Shown: positions 16,428-26,219, counted from the stretch's first letter. The stretch: 64,000 bases of DNA from Mycetocola lacteus (GCF_003667575.1 NZ_RCUY01000002.1:372001-436000), one strand, 5' to 3'. The notes: generated by a model not told the origin, from the letters alone. A program made the numbers and translations.

Positions 16428-17458
16428 GAACGCGGACCGGTCTGGGCGTGGACAAATGCCACGATCCGCGCGAGGGCTTCCTCGCCGTCGGCGTTACTCA
16501 GATCAAACTGATACTCGTGCTGAAGCGCGGGCTCATGATCCTTCGGATAGAACAGCGTCTCCACCTCGACCCCCAGACCCGTCAATCGGTCGGCCATCGC
16601 CTCGGACTGCGGGGCTAGGGAATCCGCGTTGCCCGCGGTGAAAAAGCTCGGCGGGAAGTTCTTGTCCACGTAGTTCAGGACCGAGGCCGTGCGGGTGCGC
16701 GGATCCGACGCATAGTCGCGGGTACCCGTGTAGGACCACAGAACGGTTTTCAGGAAGTCGCCAAACGGGCCCTCCACGTTGGCCAGCGAGAGGTCATAGG
16801 CACCGCAGGCCAGCACCGTGCCGCGCAGCGAGGAGGCGGGAATCGACGCGTCGATCGCGACCTCTCGTGCGTACTCGGGATTGGTGATGATCGTCGCGAC
16901 CTGGGCGGCGATCTGCGAACCGGCTGAGTCTCCTGCCAACACAAAATTGGTGGGGTCGATCCCAAATTCCCGCGCATCATGCAGCAGGAAGCCCAGCGCC
17001 GACATCGTCTGCACCACCGGGGTGGGGTAGGTGGCGCCGGGCGCGATCGAGTAGTTGACCCCCACCACGGTGAACCCCTCGGCAGCGAGGATCTTCAGGT
17101 AGTTGGCGATCTGACCCTTGTCACCGGAGATCCAGCCGCCCCCGTGCACCCAGACGATGGTGGGCAGTGGCGTTGAACCGGCGTTTTGGGGCCGATAGAT
17201 ATCGAGCACCGTATCGCGCTCATCCCCGTAGTTCACATCCGAGGTCACCTGCACGGCTAGCGCATCCGCCCGCTGCTTCAGGGCCGCATTCATCTCCTCG
17301 CCGCCCCGGTCAAACATCGAACGGACCACGAGTGCCGAGGGCCAGGGGCTCACCCTAAAAGCCGTCCAGGTGAGCGTGGCCAACCCCACAATAATCGCCA
17401 GGATGATGGCGATCACGCGCAGGAAAGGATGGCGGCGTCCCCAGGACAGTTCGGTCAT
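16424..17458 (-). CDS. Alpha/beta-hydrolase esterase (HSL type), membrane-anchored
   Basis: Likely carboxylesterase or lipase anchored by a single N-terminal membrane helix (about residues 13-33), with the catalytic domain outside the cytoplasm. The oxyanion-hole motif HGGGW is at 105-109 and the nucleophile elbow GDSAG at 176-180 (S178). The acid is probably in the GNADSLAP segment and the His in KDHEP, giving a complete triad. At 344 residues it matches the hormone-sensitive-lipase-like group. Its stop overlaps the start of the DUF998-like gene. The natural substrate is unknown. Confidence 0.88.
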   Translation of the reverse strand: MTELSWGRRHPFLRVIAIILAIIVGLATLTWTAFRVSPWPSALVVRSMFDRGGEEMNAALKQRADALAVQVTSDVNYGDERDTVLDIYRPQNAGSTPLPTIVWVHGGGWISGDKGQIANYLKILAAEGFTVVGVNYSIAPGATYPTPVVQTMSALGFLLHDAREFGIDPTNFVLAGDSAGSQIAAQVATIITNPEYAREVAIDASIPASSLRGTVLACGAYDLSLANVEGPFGDFLKTVLWSYTGTRDYASDPRTRTASVLNYVDKNFPPSFFTAGNADSLAPQSEAMADRLTGLGVEVETLFYPKDHEPALQHEYQFDLSNADGEEALARIVAFVHAQTGPRS

Positions 17459-17505
17459 TCCCCCAGCATATTAGGCGGAGTGTTGAAATCCGCCGAAGGG
17501 TCAGG

Positions 17506-18396
17506 TTAGAGACGCTTGGTATCAAACGTGTTGCAGGCGGTGGCCCCGCCACGGTAGCCCTCGAGGAACCAGCGCTGCCGCTGATCGCTCGACCCGTGCG
17601 TCCACGCCTCGGGATGCACCGATCCGCCACCGAGCTCCTGAATCCGGTCGTCTCCCACCGCGGCCGCCGCATCGAGGGCATCACGGATCTGCGCGTCGGT
17701 CGGCGGTTCGATCAGGCGGTTGCCGCCGCGATCGCGCACGTTGGCGGCCGATCCCACCCAGGAGCCGGCGTAGCAGTCGGCCTGGAGCTCGATCCGCACG
17801 GTGCCCGAGGTCGGGCCGGTCTGGGTCCGGTCCACGGTGTCGAAAGTACCCTCAAGGTTTTGGATGTGGTGACCCCACTCATGAGCCACGATGTACAGCT
17901 CGGCCAGTGGGCCGCCGTGCGCACCGAACTGTGAACTCAGCTGATCGAAGAACGCGGTATCGATGTAGATGGTCTCATCCCCGGGGCAGTAGAAGGGCCC
18001 GGTGGCGCTGGTGGCCGCGCCACATCCGGTCGAGGTGGACCCGGAGAACAGCGTAAATTCGGGGGTGTGGTAGCTCGCGCGGGCACCCAGGGTGGTGAAT
18101 GCCCCGGTCCAATACGGATCCAGCGAGGCCGCGGCCCCGGCCATCCGACAGTCCACACTGTTGTTGGCATCCTGCCCGGTCTTGCACTCCTCGAGGCTCT
18201 GCCCCACGATCGCGCCGGGCTGCTGAACCTCGGTGCCCCCCAGGAATCCCGACAGGTCCACCCCGGTGAACTGGGCAATCAGGAAGATCGCGATCACACC
18301 CAAACCGCCGCCACCCAGCGCCAGGCCCGTGGTGCGGCCACGACCGGCGCGCTTGACGTTGGTGCCGCCGATATCCGAGTTGGGATTGAATGTCAC
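17506..18396 (-). CDS. Neutral zinc metallopeptidase (YpfJ family)
   Basis: Membrane-anchored putative protease. A short cytoplasmic N terminus (starting TFNPNSDIGGTNVKRAG after the GTG) is followed by one transmembrane helix (about 29-48) and a large external domain with the zinc motif in VAHEWGHHIQ. The conserved ELQADCYAG segment downstream supplies the third ligand region. The start is GTG at 18396, preceded by AAGGAG at good spacing; a longer frame adds 23 residues of unlikely sequence. The 296-residue length fits the family. The physiological substrate is unknown. Confidence 0.9.
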   Translation of the reverse strand: MTFNPNSDIGGTNVKRAGRGRTTGLALGGGGLGVIAIFLIAQFTGVDLSGFLGGTEVQQPGAIVGQSLEECKTGQDANNSVDCRMAGAAASLDPYWTGAFTTLGARASYHTPEFTLFSGSTSTGCGAATSATGPFYCPGDETIYIDTAFFDQLSSQFGAHGGPLAELYIVAHEWGHHIQNLEGTFDTVDRTQTGPTSGTVRIELQADCYAGSWVGSAANVRDRGGNRLIEPPTDAQIRDALDAAAAVGDDRIQELGGGSVHPEAWTHGSSDQRQRWFLEGYRGGATACNTFDTKRL

Positions 18397-18467
18397 GCGT
18401 GAACTCCTTGTCCTTGCACGCCACGATAGCGCACCCGGGCACCCGGCTTCATCCCCACACGACACAC

Positions 18468-18499
18468 AAAACCCCGGGACGACGAATCGTCCCGGGGTT
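18468..18499 (-). terminator. Terminator after ABC-2 exporter operon
   Basis: A 13-bp perfect stem (18470-18482 with 18487-18499) with a 4-nt loop is followed on the minus strand by TTTGTGTG. It lies 31 bp past the permease stop. Confidence 0.85.
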
Positions 18500-18529
18500 G
18501 TCTGCGCCGAAGTTTCGGCGACGTGTGGG

Positions 18530-19345
18530 TTAGGCGTCGCGCTTGAGCAGGGCGAATGCGCCGAGAATCAGCGACACCAGGGTCCAGCCGGCCATCAGCA
18601 GCGCGCTGGTCGCGAAGGTCCAGTCGTCTCCCATCATGCCACTGGACAGACGCGATCCGGCAGCATCCAGTAGGAACGGACGCAGGTTGTTGATCCACTC
18701 CACCGGCACCAGGGCGAGCACGAGCGGGAGCACCAGGATCGTTCCCAGGGCACCGGCAATCGCTCCGGCACCGCTGCGAATCAGGGTCCCGAGGCCCAGC
18801 GCAAACAGGGCCACGCAGGCCACGTAGAGGGCGCCACCCAGCACGTGCGGCAGTACGTCGCCATCAAAGAGCGGGGCGCTCTGACCGCGACCCATCAGGA
18901 TGAGCGCGACGGCGAGGTAGGACGCGGCGGCCGAGACCAGGGCGACGATCCCGGTGCTGATAAACAGCACCACGGCCTTGGCAATGAACGCGCCCAGACG
19001 CTTGGGGGCCGCGGTCAGCGTGGTGCGAATCATGCCGGTGGAGTACTCACCGGTAATGACCAGGGCACCGAGCACCGCGGCGATCAGCTGACCAAACATC
19101 ACGCTGCCCGAGGTGGCGGCCTGGACCACGTTGAGCGGACTCATCGCAAAATCACCGGTGCCGGCGGTGTCGATGGTGGAGGCCATGAGCAGGCCGAGGC
19201 CACCACTGAGCAGAATCATGATCGCAAACGACCACAGGGTCGAACGCAGGGTACGCAGCTTAATCCACTCGGAGTTCAGCAGTCCGCCGAAGCTCAGCCG
19301 GTAGCTCGCGCGGGGCGGGGCCTGGATGGTAGCGGTTGCGGTCAT
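18530..19345 (-). CDS. ABC-2 type transporter permease
   Basis: Membrane subunit of an ABC exporter. The 271-residue protein starts with a cytoplasmic stretch ending in LLNSEWIKLRTLRSTLWSF, the hallmark of this permease group. It then has about six hydrophobic segments, including the GEYSTGMIRTTLTAAP loop typical of ABC-2 permeases. The ATG overlaps the ATPase stop by 4 bp. The exported substrate is unknown; families like this handle peptides, antibiotics or lipids. Confidence 0.9.
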   Translation of the reverse strand: MTATATIQAPPRASYRLSFGGLLNSEWIKLRTLRSTLWSFAIMILLSGGLGLLMASTIDTAGTGDFAMSPLNVVQAATSGSVMFGQLIAAVLGALVITGEYSTGMIRTTLTAAPKRLGAFIAKAVVLFISTGIVALVSAAASYLAVALILMGRGQSAPLFDGDVLPHVLGGALYVACVALFALGLGTLIRSGAGAIAGALGTILVLPLVLALVPVEWINNLRPFLLDAAGSRLSSGMMGDDWTFATSALLMAGWTLVSLILGAFALLKRDA

Positions 19346-20283
19346 CGTTTCGTCTCCTCGAGGGTACCGCCGGTGCGGTATTCCACATCGTTTTCGGTGA
19401 GTTCCATATAGGCCTCTTCGAGCGAGGCACGGATGGGGGTCAGCTCGTGCAGCGGGATACCCAGCTCGGCGGCGGCATCGCCCACCCCGGCGGCGGTATA
19501 TCCCGAAATCTGCAGCTGGTTGACCCCAACCGGGTCGATCCGGGCGCGCGAGCCGGGACCGGCGGCGTTGAGCAGCGCCTGGGCCAGCTCGCTTGCACGC
19601 GGGCTACTGACCCGAACGGTTTCGTGTGAGGAACCGGCAATGAAGTCCTGCACCGGAGCATCGGCGATCAGGCGGCCCTTACCCAGCACGATGATGTGGT
19701 CGGCGGTCTGCGCCATCTCACTCATCAGGTGGCTGGAGAGCAGAACCGTGCGGCCCTGAGCGGCGAGCGAGCGGGTCAGCTGGCGCACCCAGCGCACACC
19801 CTCGGGGTCGAGGCCGTTCACCGGCTCATCCAGGATCAGGGTCTGTGGGTCGCCGAGCAGCGCGGCGGCGATGCCGAGGCGCTGGCCCATGCCGAGGGAG
19901 AATCCACCCACCCGCTTGTGGGCGACGGCCCCGAGACCGGTGAGTTCGATGACCTCGTGCACGCGGCGGACCGGAATTCCGTGGGTCGCGGCCAGGGCAC
20001 GCAGGTGGTTGAAGGCGCTGCGGCCGGTGTGCACGGCCTTGGCATCCAGCAGCACACCCACCTCCTGCAGCGGAGCCGACAGATCGCGGTAGCGCTTGCC
20101 GTTGACGGTAACGGTGCCCGCGGTGGGCTTGTCGAGGCCCACGATCATGCGCATCGTGGTGGACTTTCCGGCGCCGTTGGGACCGAGGAACCCGGTCACC
20201 ATTCCCGGCTTTACCGAAAAAGTCACCCCGTTGACGGCGGTCTTGGCCCCGTACTGTTTGGTGAGATTGATTGCGTTGATCAT
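19342..20283 (-). CDS. ABC exporter ATP-binding subunit
   Basis: ATPase partner of the adjacent ABC-2 permease. The 313-residue protein has Walker A GPNGAGKST near residue 35, the signature FSLGMGQRLGIA, Walker B LILDEPVNGLDPEG, and an H-loop in LLSSHLMSEM. Residues beyond about 215 form a C-terminal extension seen in antibiotic/bacteriocin-type exporters. The ribosome-binding site is GGGTGGGA just upstream of the ATG. The two-gene operon ends at a hairpin near 18470. Confidence 0.95.
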   Translation of the reverse strand: MINAINLTKQYGAKTAVNGVTFSVKPGMVTGFLGPNGAGKSTTMRMIVGLDKPTAGTVTVNGKRYRDLSAPLQEVGVLLDAKAVHTGRSAFNHLRALAATHGIPVRRVHEVIELTGLGAVAHKRVGGFSLGMGQRLGIAAALLGDPQTLILDEPVNGLDPEGVRWVRQLTRSLAAQGRTVLLSSHLMSEMAQTADHIIVLGKGRLIADAPVQDFIAGSSHETVRVSSPRASELAQALLNAAGPGSRARIDPVGVNQLQISGYTAAGVGDAAAELGIPLHELTPIRASLEEAYMELTENDVEYRTGGTLEETKR

Positions 20284-20340
20284 GTTCCCACCCTATTTTC
20301 AGCACACCCGTGCTGGCATCCACCCCACGGGCCAAAACAG

Positions 20341-20378
20341 GCGTGTGGGGATCATCCGATCGGATGACCCCCACACGC
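20341..20378 (-). terminator. Terminator after acyl-CoA oxidase gene
   Basis: A long palindromic hairpin (GCGTGTGGGG at the left end pairs with CCCCACACGC at the right, with an ATCATCCGATCGGATGAC centre) is followed on the minus strand by CTGTTTTGG. It lies 26 bp past the stop codon. Confidence 0.85.
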
Positions 20379-20403
20379 GGGACCGTCGGGAAAACCCCGA
20401 GTG

Positions 20404-22461
20404 CTAGGCCGAGGCGCGCGCAGCCTTCTTCTTCAGCTTCTTCTCCTCGATCGGTGCCTCACCGCTCGCCCGCTGGGTGCGGTAGTACTGCCGGGCCTCT
20501 TCCTGACGCTCCTCCTCGGCACCGCTGGCGATCTTTGCGCGCAGGTGCTCGGGACCGTAGCCGAAGGCCTCAACCAGCCCCTGAGCCTGCGGACGCAGCC
20601 GCTCGACCAGGCGGTCGATATACGCGCTTACGGCCTGGGCGCGGGCCGGCGAAAGGCGACCGTTGATCAGGTACCAGGCCGCATGCTTCTCGATCAGGCT
20701 GAGCCCGAAGAGGTCGCGCAGCCAGGTCAGCACGGTCTGAGTATCGCGGTCGGTGATCTTGTCGACGGCCCGGGTAAAAGCCTCCCACTGGAGCAGCTCG
20801 GCGTGGGCTCGGGCGGCCTCGATCAGCTCGTTCTGCTGCGAGTTGAACAGCGCGGCAGCCTCGGTCGCGCCAAGCTTACCGGCCGGACGCAAACGACCGG
20901 CGATCTCCCCGATCATGGTTTCCACGCGACCGGTCAGCAGGTCGCGCTGCTCGTCGGCGTCGCGCACGTGCCCCACCGAACGCGCCACCTGACCGAGGTC
21001 GGCAACGTTCTGGGTGAGCCGGCGCAGCCCCGATCCGTGGAAGGCCCGGTCGGTGGCCTGCCCCACGGCAAAGCGAGCGAGGTCTCCGCCGCTGGCACCC
21101 TTGAACCGGCGTGCGTAGTCGCCCAGCAGGCGCTTGCCCACGAGCTGCAGCAGCACGGTGTTATCGCCCTCGAAGGTCACATACACATCGAGGTCGGCAC
21201 GCAGCCCGACCAGGCGGTTCTCGGCAAGGAAGCCCGCGCCGCCACAGGCCTCGCGTGCCTCCTGGAGCACCTCCAGTGCGTTCCAGGTGGACAGCGACTT
21301 GAGCGCGGCGGCCAGGGTTTCCAGGTCCTGTCGGTCCTCGTCGGTGTCCTCGGCTCCGCTGAACACCGCATCAAACTTGGTGAGCAGCTCATCGTGGGCG
21401 AAGTTTTGGGCAAAGGTCTGGGCGAGCTTGGGAATCAGCCGACGCTGGTGGCGCTGATAGTCGAGCAGCACCTGCTCGTCATACTCGGAGGCCGCATTGA
21501 ACTGGCGGCGCTGGTTAGCGTAGGTGAGCGCGATCTGCAGGCCGATGGCGCTGGCCACGGTCGCCGCACCATCCAGCGAGACCCGCCCCTGCACCAGGGT
21601 CCCGAGCATCGTGAAGAAGCGACGCCCGGGGCTCTCGATCGGCGAGGTGTAGCTACCGTCGGCGGCCACATCGCCGTAGCGGTTGAGCAGATTGGTGCGC
21701 GGGATGCGCACGTCGGTGAAGTGCAGGCGACCGTTGTCGATGCCGTTGAGTCCGCCCTTCAGCCCGTCATCCTCGCCGCCGATACCGGGCAGGAAGTTCC
21801 CGTCCTTATCGCGCAGTTCGATGAAGAAGGCGTGCACGCCGTGGTTCACGCCGCCGGTGATCAGCTGGGCAAACAGCACCCCGGCGCGGCCGTGGATGGC
21901 CGCATTCCCGAGGTAGTCCTTCCAGGCCCCGCGGAACGGGGTGTTGACTACAAACTCGTCGGTATCGGCGTCAAAGGTCGCGGTGGTCCCGATCGAGGCC
22001 ACATCCGAGCCGTGTCCGGTCTCGGTCATCGCAAAGACGCCGGGGATCTCCAGACTCATGATGCCCGGCAGCCAGCGCTTATGATGCTCGGCGGTGCCCA
22101 GGTGCATCACCGCGGACCCAAACAGACCCCACTGCACGCCGGCCTTGATCTGCAGCGAGGGATCCGCCGTGACCAGCTCCTCAAACCCGGCAATGTTCCC
22201 ACCGTGGTCCTCGCGTCCCCCCACCGTCTTGGGGAATGCCGCGTGCACCTGCCCGTCATCAACCAGCAGTCCGAGCTGTTCGAGCACACGCTCGCGGTGC
22301 TCATCCATCCCGAGCAGCGGATCGCGCTGCATCTCGGGTTTGGCCGCGAGCTCACGCGAGTGCAGCCGGGCCTCGGGCCAGCGGCCCAGGAGTGCCCGAT
22401 GCAGGATCTCGTGGTTGAAGGTGGCGCCATTGCCGGAGGCGTTGGGTGAGGTGTTGGACAT
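20404..22461 (-). CDS. Acyl-CoA oxidase / acyl-CoA dehydrogenase family protein
   Basis: FAD enzyme catalysing the first step of fatty acyl-CoA beta-oxidation. The 685-residue length, with an acyl-CoA dehydrogenase core plus a C-terminal extension, matches acyl-CoA oxidases rather than the roughly 390-residue dehydrogenases. Visible motifs are FAMTETGHGSDV (flavin/substrate region), a QGRVSLDGAA helix, and REACGGAGFLAENR followed by VTFEGDNTVLLQ, where the Glu sits at the usual catalytic position. The start MSNTSPNASGNG was chosen because upstream codons give non-conserved sequence. It ends in a lysine-rich tail. It is a single-gene transcript. Confidence 0.9.
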   Translation of the reverse strand: MSNTSPNASGNGATFNHEILHRALLGRWPEARLHSRELAAKPEMQRDPLLGMDEHRERVLEQLGLLVDDGQVHAAFPKTVGGREDHGGNIAGFEELVTADPSLQIKAGVQWGLFGSAVMHLGTAEHHKRWLPGIMSLEIPGVFAMTETGHGSDVASIGTTATFDADTDEFVVNTPFRGAWKDYLGNAAIHGRAGVLFAQLITGGVNHGVHAFFIELRDKDGNFLPGIGGEDDGLKGGLNGIDNGRLHFTDVRIPRTNLLNRYGDVAADGSYTSPIESPGRRFFTMLGTLVQGRVSLDGAATVASAIGLQIALTYANQRRQFNAASEYDEQVLLDYQRHQRRLIPKLAQTFAQNFAHDELLTKFDAVFSGAEDTDEDRQDLETLAAALKSLSTWNALEVLQEAREACGGAGFLAENRLVGLRADLDVYVTFEGDNTVLLQLVGKRLLGDYARRFKGASGGDLARFAVGQATDRAFHGSGLRRLTQNVADLGQVARSVGHVRDADEQRDLLTGRVETMIGEIAGRLRPAGKLGATEAAALFNSQQNELIEAARAHAELLQWEAFTRAVDKITDRDTQTVLTWLRDLFGLSLIEKHAAWYLINGRLSPARAQAVSAYIDRLVERLRPQAQGLVEAFGYGPEHLRAKIASGAEEERQEEARQYYRTQRASGEAPIEEKKLKKKAARASA

Positions 22462-22626
22462 CGCTGGCCGTGCCTTTCCAAGTCGTGGATCGTCCCCCCA
22501 CGCTAGGAGGACAACCCACACAAGGGAAGCATCACGTGTGCGGAGCACAAATGCCAAGCCTGGCCACCGTCAAAACCTGTAGGACTTCCACTAACGCGGA
22601 CGCCTTTCCTGGTGGAATAGGTACGG

Positions 22627-24465
22627 CTAGCGCTCGAGATAGGTGCGCACCACGTCGACCAGGTCCGCGCCATAGCGCTCAAGCTTTTTCTGCCCGATCC
22701 CGGTGATGCCCGCGAGCCTGGACTCATCCAGCGGGCGGGCCTGAGCCACCTCGCGCAGGGTGGCATCCCCGAAGATGATGTACGCGGGCACGCCCTGCTC
22801 CTGCGCCTCGGAGGCACGCCAGGCGCGCAGCTCCTCGAACAGCTCGAGCTCGCGGGGGGCCAGATCCGCCAGCGCGCTGCGCTTGGCCGAGGAACTCCCG
22901 CGCGGAATCCGCGCCATCTCGGTGCGCAGCGGCACGGTTTGCGCCCCCTGCAGGACCGCGGCGCTGGTCTGCGAGAGCGCGAGCGTGCCGTACTCCCCCT
23001 GGGTGATCAGCAGACCACGGGCCAGCAGCTGCCGGATCACCCCGCGCCACTGCGGCTCGGACAGGTCGTTGCCGATGCCCCAGGTGGCCAGGGTCTCGTG
23101 GCTCCACTGCTGGGTGCGCGGGGTGGTTTTGCCCCGCAGAATATCGATCAGCTGGCCCGCACCGAACGACTGATTGCGCTCACGCTGCAACCGCACAATC
23201 GTGCTCAGCAGCTTCTGGGCGGGGACCGTACCGTCCCACACCTGCGGCGGATTCAGGCACACATCACAGTTGCCACAGGCGGTACCGCGCTCGCCAAAGT
23301 AGGCCAGCAGGTTGACCCGGCGGCACTCGACCGTCTCACACAGCGCGAGCATCGCGTCGAGGTGCTGGCCCAGGCGGCGACGGTGCGCCGCGTCTCCCGG
23401 GGACTCATCGATCATCCGGCGCTGCTGCACCACGTCCTGCAGACCGTAGGTGAGCCAGGCCACGCTCGGTTCGCCGTCGCGGCCCGCACGTCCGGTCTCC
23501 TGGTAGTAGCCCTCGATGCTCTTGGGGAGGTCGATGTGGGCGACAAAGCGGACATCGGGCTTGTCGATCCCCATTCCGAACGCGATGGTCGCCACGATCA
23601 CCATGCCGTCCTCGCGCAGGAAGCGCGCCTGCGTGTGTGCCCGCACCTCGGCGGGCAACCCCGCGTGATACGGCAGTGCGTTGATCCCGTTGGCCCGCAG
23701 GAACTCGGCGGTGGCCTCGACCGTCTTGCGACTGAGCGCGTAGACGATGCCCACCTGGCCGTCGCCCTCGGAACGGATGAACTCGAGCAGCTGCTTGCGC
23801 GGTTCGGCCTTATTCACGATCCGGTACTGGATGTTGGGACGGTCAAAGCTGGAGACGAAGTCGGCGGCGTCCTCGAGGTGCAGGCGCTGACGGATCTCGC
23901 GGTGAGTGGCCTCGGTCGCAGTCGCGGTCAGCGCGATTCGGGGGACGTCCGGCCACAGATCGGCAAGCTCACCCAGCGCCAGATAGTCGGGGCGGAAGTC
24001 GTGACCCCACTGCGACACACAGTGGGCCTCATCGATCGCAAACAGCGAGACGTTGCCGTTGGCCAAGAACCGCTTGGTCTGCGGGGAACTCAGTCGCTCG
24101 GGCGCGACATACAGCAGGTCGAGCTGGCCGGTGAGATAGGCGTTTTCGACCCGCTCGCGCTCCTCGAAATCCTGGGTGGAGTTGAGGAAGGCGGCACGCA
24201 CGCCCACCGAGAGCAGCGCATCCACCTGGTCCTGCATCAGCGCGATCAGCGGGGACACCACGATCGCGGTGCCCTCGCGCAGCAGCGCCGGCACCTGATA
24301 GCAGAGGCTCTTTCCACCACCGGTGGGCATCAGCACCACCGCGTTGCCACCCGCGCGCACGGTCTCGACAATCGCCGCCTGGTCGCCCCGGAAGGACTCA
24401 TACCCGAAGACCCGCTGCAGGATTTCCAGTGCGGTGGGGGGCTCGGGGGCTGTCTGCGTGCTCAT
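22627..24465 (-). CDS. recQ: ATP-dependent DNA helicase RecQ
   Basis: 3'-5' DNA helicase in recombinational repair and stalled-fork processing. The 612-residue protein has Walker A in MPTGGGKSLCYQ, the DEAH box in FAIDEAHCVSQWGHDFRP, motif VI QETGRAGRDG, a zinc-binding Cys cluster (CETVECRRVNLL, then CGNCDVC), an RQC winged helix and a C-terminal HRDC domain (from about residue 535). The start at 24465 (MSTQTAPEPP) has GGAAGG just upstream; the frame extends further upstream, but without conserved sequence. No operon partner. Confidence 0.97.
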   Translation of the reverse strand: MSTQTAPEPPTALEILQRVFGYESFRGDQAAIVETVRAGGNAVVLMPTGGGKSLCYQVPALLREGTAIVVSPLIALMQDQVDALLSVGVRAAFLNSTQDFEERERVENAYLTGQLDLLYVAPERLSSPQTKRFLANGNVSLFAIDEAHCVSQWGHDFRPDYLALGELADLWPDVPRIALTATATEATHREIRQRLHLEDAADFVSSFDRPNIQYRIVNKAEPRKQLLEFIRSEGDGQVGIVYALSRKTVEATAEFLRANGINALPYHAGLPAEVRAHTQARFLREDGMVIVATIAFGMGIDKPDVRFVAHIDLPKSIEGYYQETGRAGRDGEPSVAWLTYGLQDVVQQRRMIDESPGDAAHRRRLGQHLDAMLALCETVECRRVNLLAYFGERGTACGNCDVCLNPPQVWDGTVPAQKLLSTIVRLQRERNQSFGAGQLIDILRGKTTPRTQQWSHETLATWGIGNDLSEPQWRGVIRQLLARGLLITQGEYGTLALSQTSAAVLQGAQTVPLRTEMARIPRGSSSAKRSALADLAPRELELFEELRAWRASEAQEQGVPAYIIFGDATLREVAQARPLDESRLAGITGIGQKKLERYGADLVDVVRTYLER

Positions 24466-24632
24466 CCTTCCCAGGCTACCCGCTGCGCGGCGCACCCTGA
24501 CCCCCGGGTACGGCACGGCCCGGGAAAATCCGGGCGAGCCCCAGGAGGCCGGCCCGCCCGAGGGCACGGCGACCCACGCGAGCCCGTTCGCTCCGAGGGT
24601 CCGGCGAACCACATGAATCCGGCGAACCAGAA

Positions 24633-24664
24633 GAGCCCGGCCACGCGGATGCGTGACCGGGCTC
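24633..24664 (-). terminator. Hairpin after copC
   Basis: A 14-bp stem with one mismatch (24633-24646 with 24651-24664) and a GGAT loop lies 14 bp past the copC stop. No T-run follows, so termination efficiency is uncertain. Confidence 0.6.
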
Positions 24665-24677
24665 CTGATCGGAGAAC

Positions 24678-25409
24678 CTACGGGTTCTGGCGCTTGGCCT
24701 TCTCGGCCTCCTCGCGGGCCACGTCGCTGCGGCGGCGCTGCACGAGCAGCAGCACCAGCAGGACCAGACCACCGAAGAGAACCACGCCGATTGCCACCAC
24801 GATCCAGCCGATGTCATCCATCGCCGCGGTGTGCGGGCGCACGTTCGGGCCCACCTCCTCGCCGGGGGCGGCGGAGGCGGCGTCCGAGCCGGTCTGCGGG
24901 GTGGCATCGGTCCCCTGAGTGGTGACCGTGCCCTCCCCCGGTTCGGCACTCGAGCACACCGGACGCTCAGTCTGACCGGTGCCCAGCTTCTGCCCGGCAG
25001 CGGGCTGCCAGTCGAAGGTGAAGTCCCCCGAGATCGGGTGACCGTCGGTCGAGACAACCTGCCAGGTGACCGTGTAGGTTCCCGCCGGACCGAGTTCGGC
25101 CGGCATGGTCAGAGCGGGCCCGTTGACCACGCCACATCCGGAGGCATAGTGCTTACCGTCCGGGCCCACCACGATCGCCGTGTTGACACCGATCGGGGTC
25201 AGATTATCGTTGGTGGTCACCACGATCTGTCCGGGCTGCTCGGTCACCGTGGACTTGGCGGCCGGGTACTCAGACACCACCGTGTTGTGTGCCTGTGCGG
25301 CGGGCGTGCTCAGCATCAGTCCGGCCATCGCCAGGACGAGGCCCAGGATGACAATCAGTGCCGTGCGCGCGGGTGCCTGCGGCAGCGCGATCAGACGGGC
25401 CCGGCTCAC
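24678..25409 (-). CDS. copC: CopC-domain copper-binding surface protein
   Basis: Exported, C-terminally membrane-anchored CopC protein. A signal peptide (about 1-41) ends in PAAQAHNTV, leaving the mature N-terminal His that ligates copper in CopC proteins. The CopC fold follows to about residue 130, including the WQVVSTDGHPISGDFTF segment with the second histidine. A low-complexity linker follows, then a transmembrane helix (about 203-225) and a basic tail RRRSDVAREEAEK. The 243-residue GTG-started gene overlaps the ycnI-like gene by 4 bp, so it is the last gene of a three-gene copper operon. A role in copper uptake or homeostasis is inferred. Confidence 0.92.
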   Translation of the reverse strand: MSRARLIALPQAPARTALIVILGLVLAMAGLMLSTPAAQAHNTVVSEYPAAKSTVTEQPGQIVVTTNDNLTPIGVNTAIVVGPDGKHYASGCGVVNGPALTMPAELGPAGTYTVTWQVVSTDGHPISGDFTFDWQPAAGQKLGTGQTERPVCSSAEPGEGTVTTQGTDATPQTGSDAASAAPGEEVGPNVRPHTAAMDDIGWIVVAIGVVLFGGLVLLVLLLVQRRRSDVAREEAEKAKRQNP

Positions 25410-26125
25410 TTGCGGGCCGCCTTGGCGCGCAGGCCCAGGGTGCCGACGATAATGCCGACCACTCCGAGCGCCAGACCGGCGATGCCCAGGCCGCGGGCCA
25501 GCACGTCGGGCTCGGCCGCGGTTGCATGGGTTTCGGCCGAGGTCTCGGTCGCAGCCGCATCGTGTCCACCGTGTCCGGCATCCTTGGCCGCGGCGGTCAC
25601 CACGAGGCTCGGGGCCGGAGCCTTGAGATCCTCCTCGTCCTGACCCTTGGCGGGAACCTCGGACCAGTTGGTCGATCCGGTCTCGCAGGTCTGCAGGGTC
25701 GGGAAGGTCAGCGTCTTCCCGGCTTCAGCGGGCAGCTGCAGCTGGAGAACCAGGGCGTCGCGGTAGCCGTCTGCCAGCGGGGTCTTGGCGGTGTAGGTTA
25801 CCGAGCCAACTCGCTGGGCGAGGGAGTTTCCGTGGGCATCCTTGATCGGGGTGGCCAGATCAACCATGTCCTTGGTCACGTCCCAGTTGGGGTTGACCGT
25901 GGGGGTGACCCCGTTGATTTCCTCGGGGATGGTGATCTTGATCGAGGTGGTCGGGCTTCCCTCGCAGCCGTGCGGTACCGAGAAGGTCAGCAGGCTGTAG
26001 GAACCGGCGGAGGTGTCCGAGGGCTTGACGCTCACGTGAGCGCTGGCGGCCAGCGGCACCGCAATCGCGAGAGCCGCTCCTGCCAGCACGGCACCGGAGA
26101 TCGACAGGGTTTTTGTGTACTTCAT
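25406..26125 (-). CDS. YcnI-like DUF1775 copper-associated protein
   Basis: Secreted, membrane-anchored protein of the YcnI/DUF1775 family. YcnI binds copper with an N-terminal His exposed after signal cleavage. The signal peptide ends in PLAASAHVSVKP, so the mature protein begins at or near that histidine. The DUF1775 beta-sandwich spans about residues 28-175, followed by a His-rich linker (GHGGHD) and a C-terminal helix (about 210-232). The start MKYTKTLSISG was chosen because it begins the signal peptide. It overlaps copC at its 3' end; the gene at 26220 lies just upstream. Confidence 0.92.
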   Translation of the reverse strand: MKYTKTLSISGAVLAGAALAIAVPLAASAHVSVKPSDTSAGSYSLLTFSVPHGCEGSPTTSIKITIPEEINGVTPTVNPNWDVTKDMVDLATPIKDAHGNSLAQRVGSVTYTAKTPLADGYRDALVLQLQLPAEAGKTLTFPTLQTCETGSTNWSEVPAKGQDEEDLKAPAPSLVVTAAAKDAGHGGHDAAATETSAETHATAAEPDVLARGLGIAGLALGVVGIIVGTLGLRAKAARK

Positions 26126-26219
26126 GAAATTTGGGGGCTTTCTGGATCCGTGGGGATGCGCGAGGGACCTCGCGCACCGGCGTCTGGGCATCACGGCCAG
26201 CGCCCCCACTCGGAGGGAG

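Noticed and set aside
22939..24918. A 659-codon plus-strand frame across recQ
   Set aside because: It is antisense to RecQ motifs and has no recognisable domains or ribosome-binding site.
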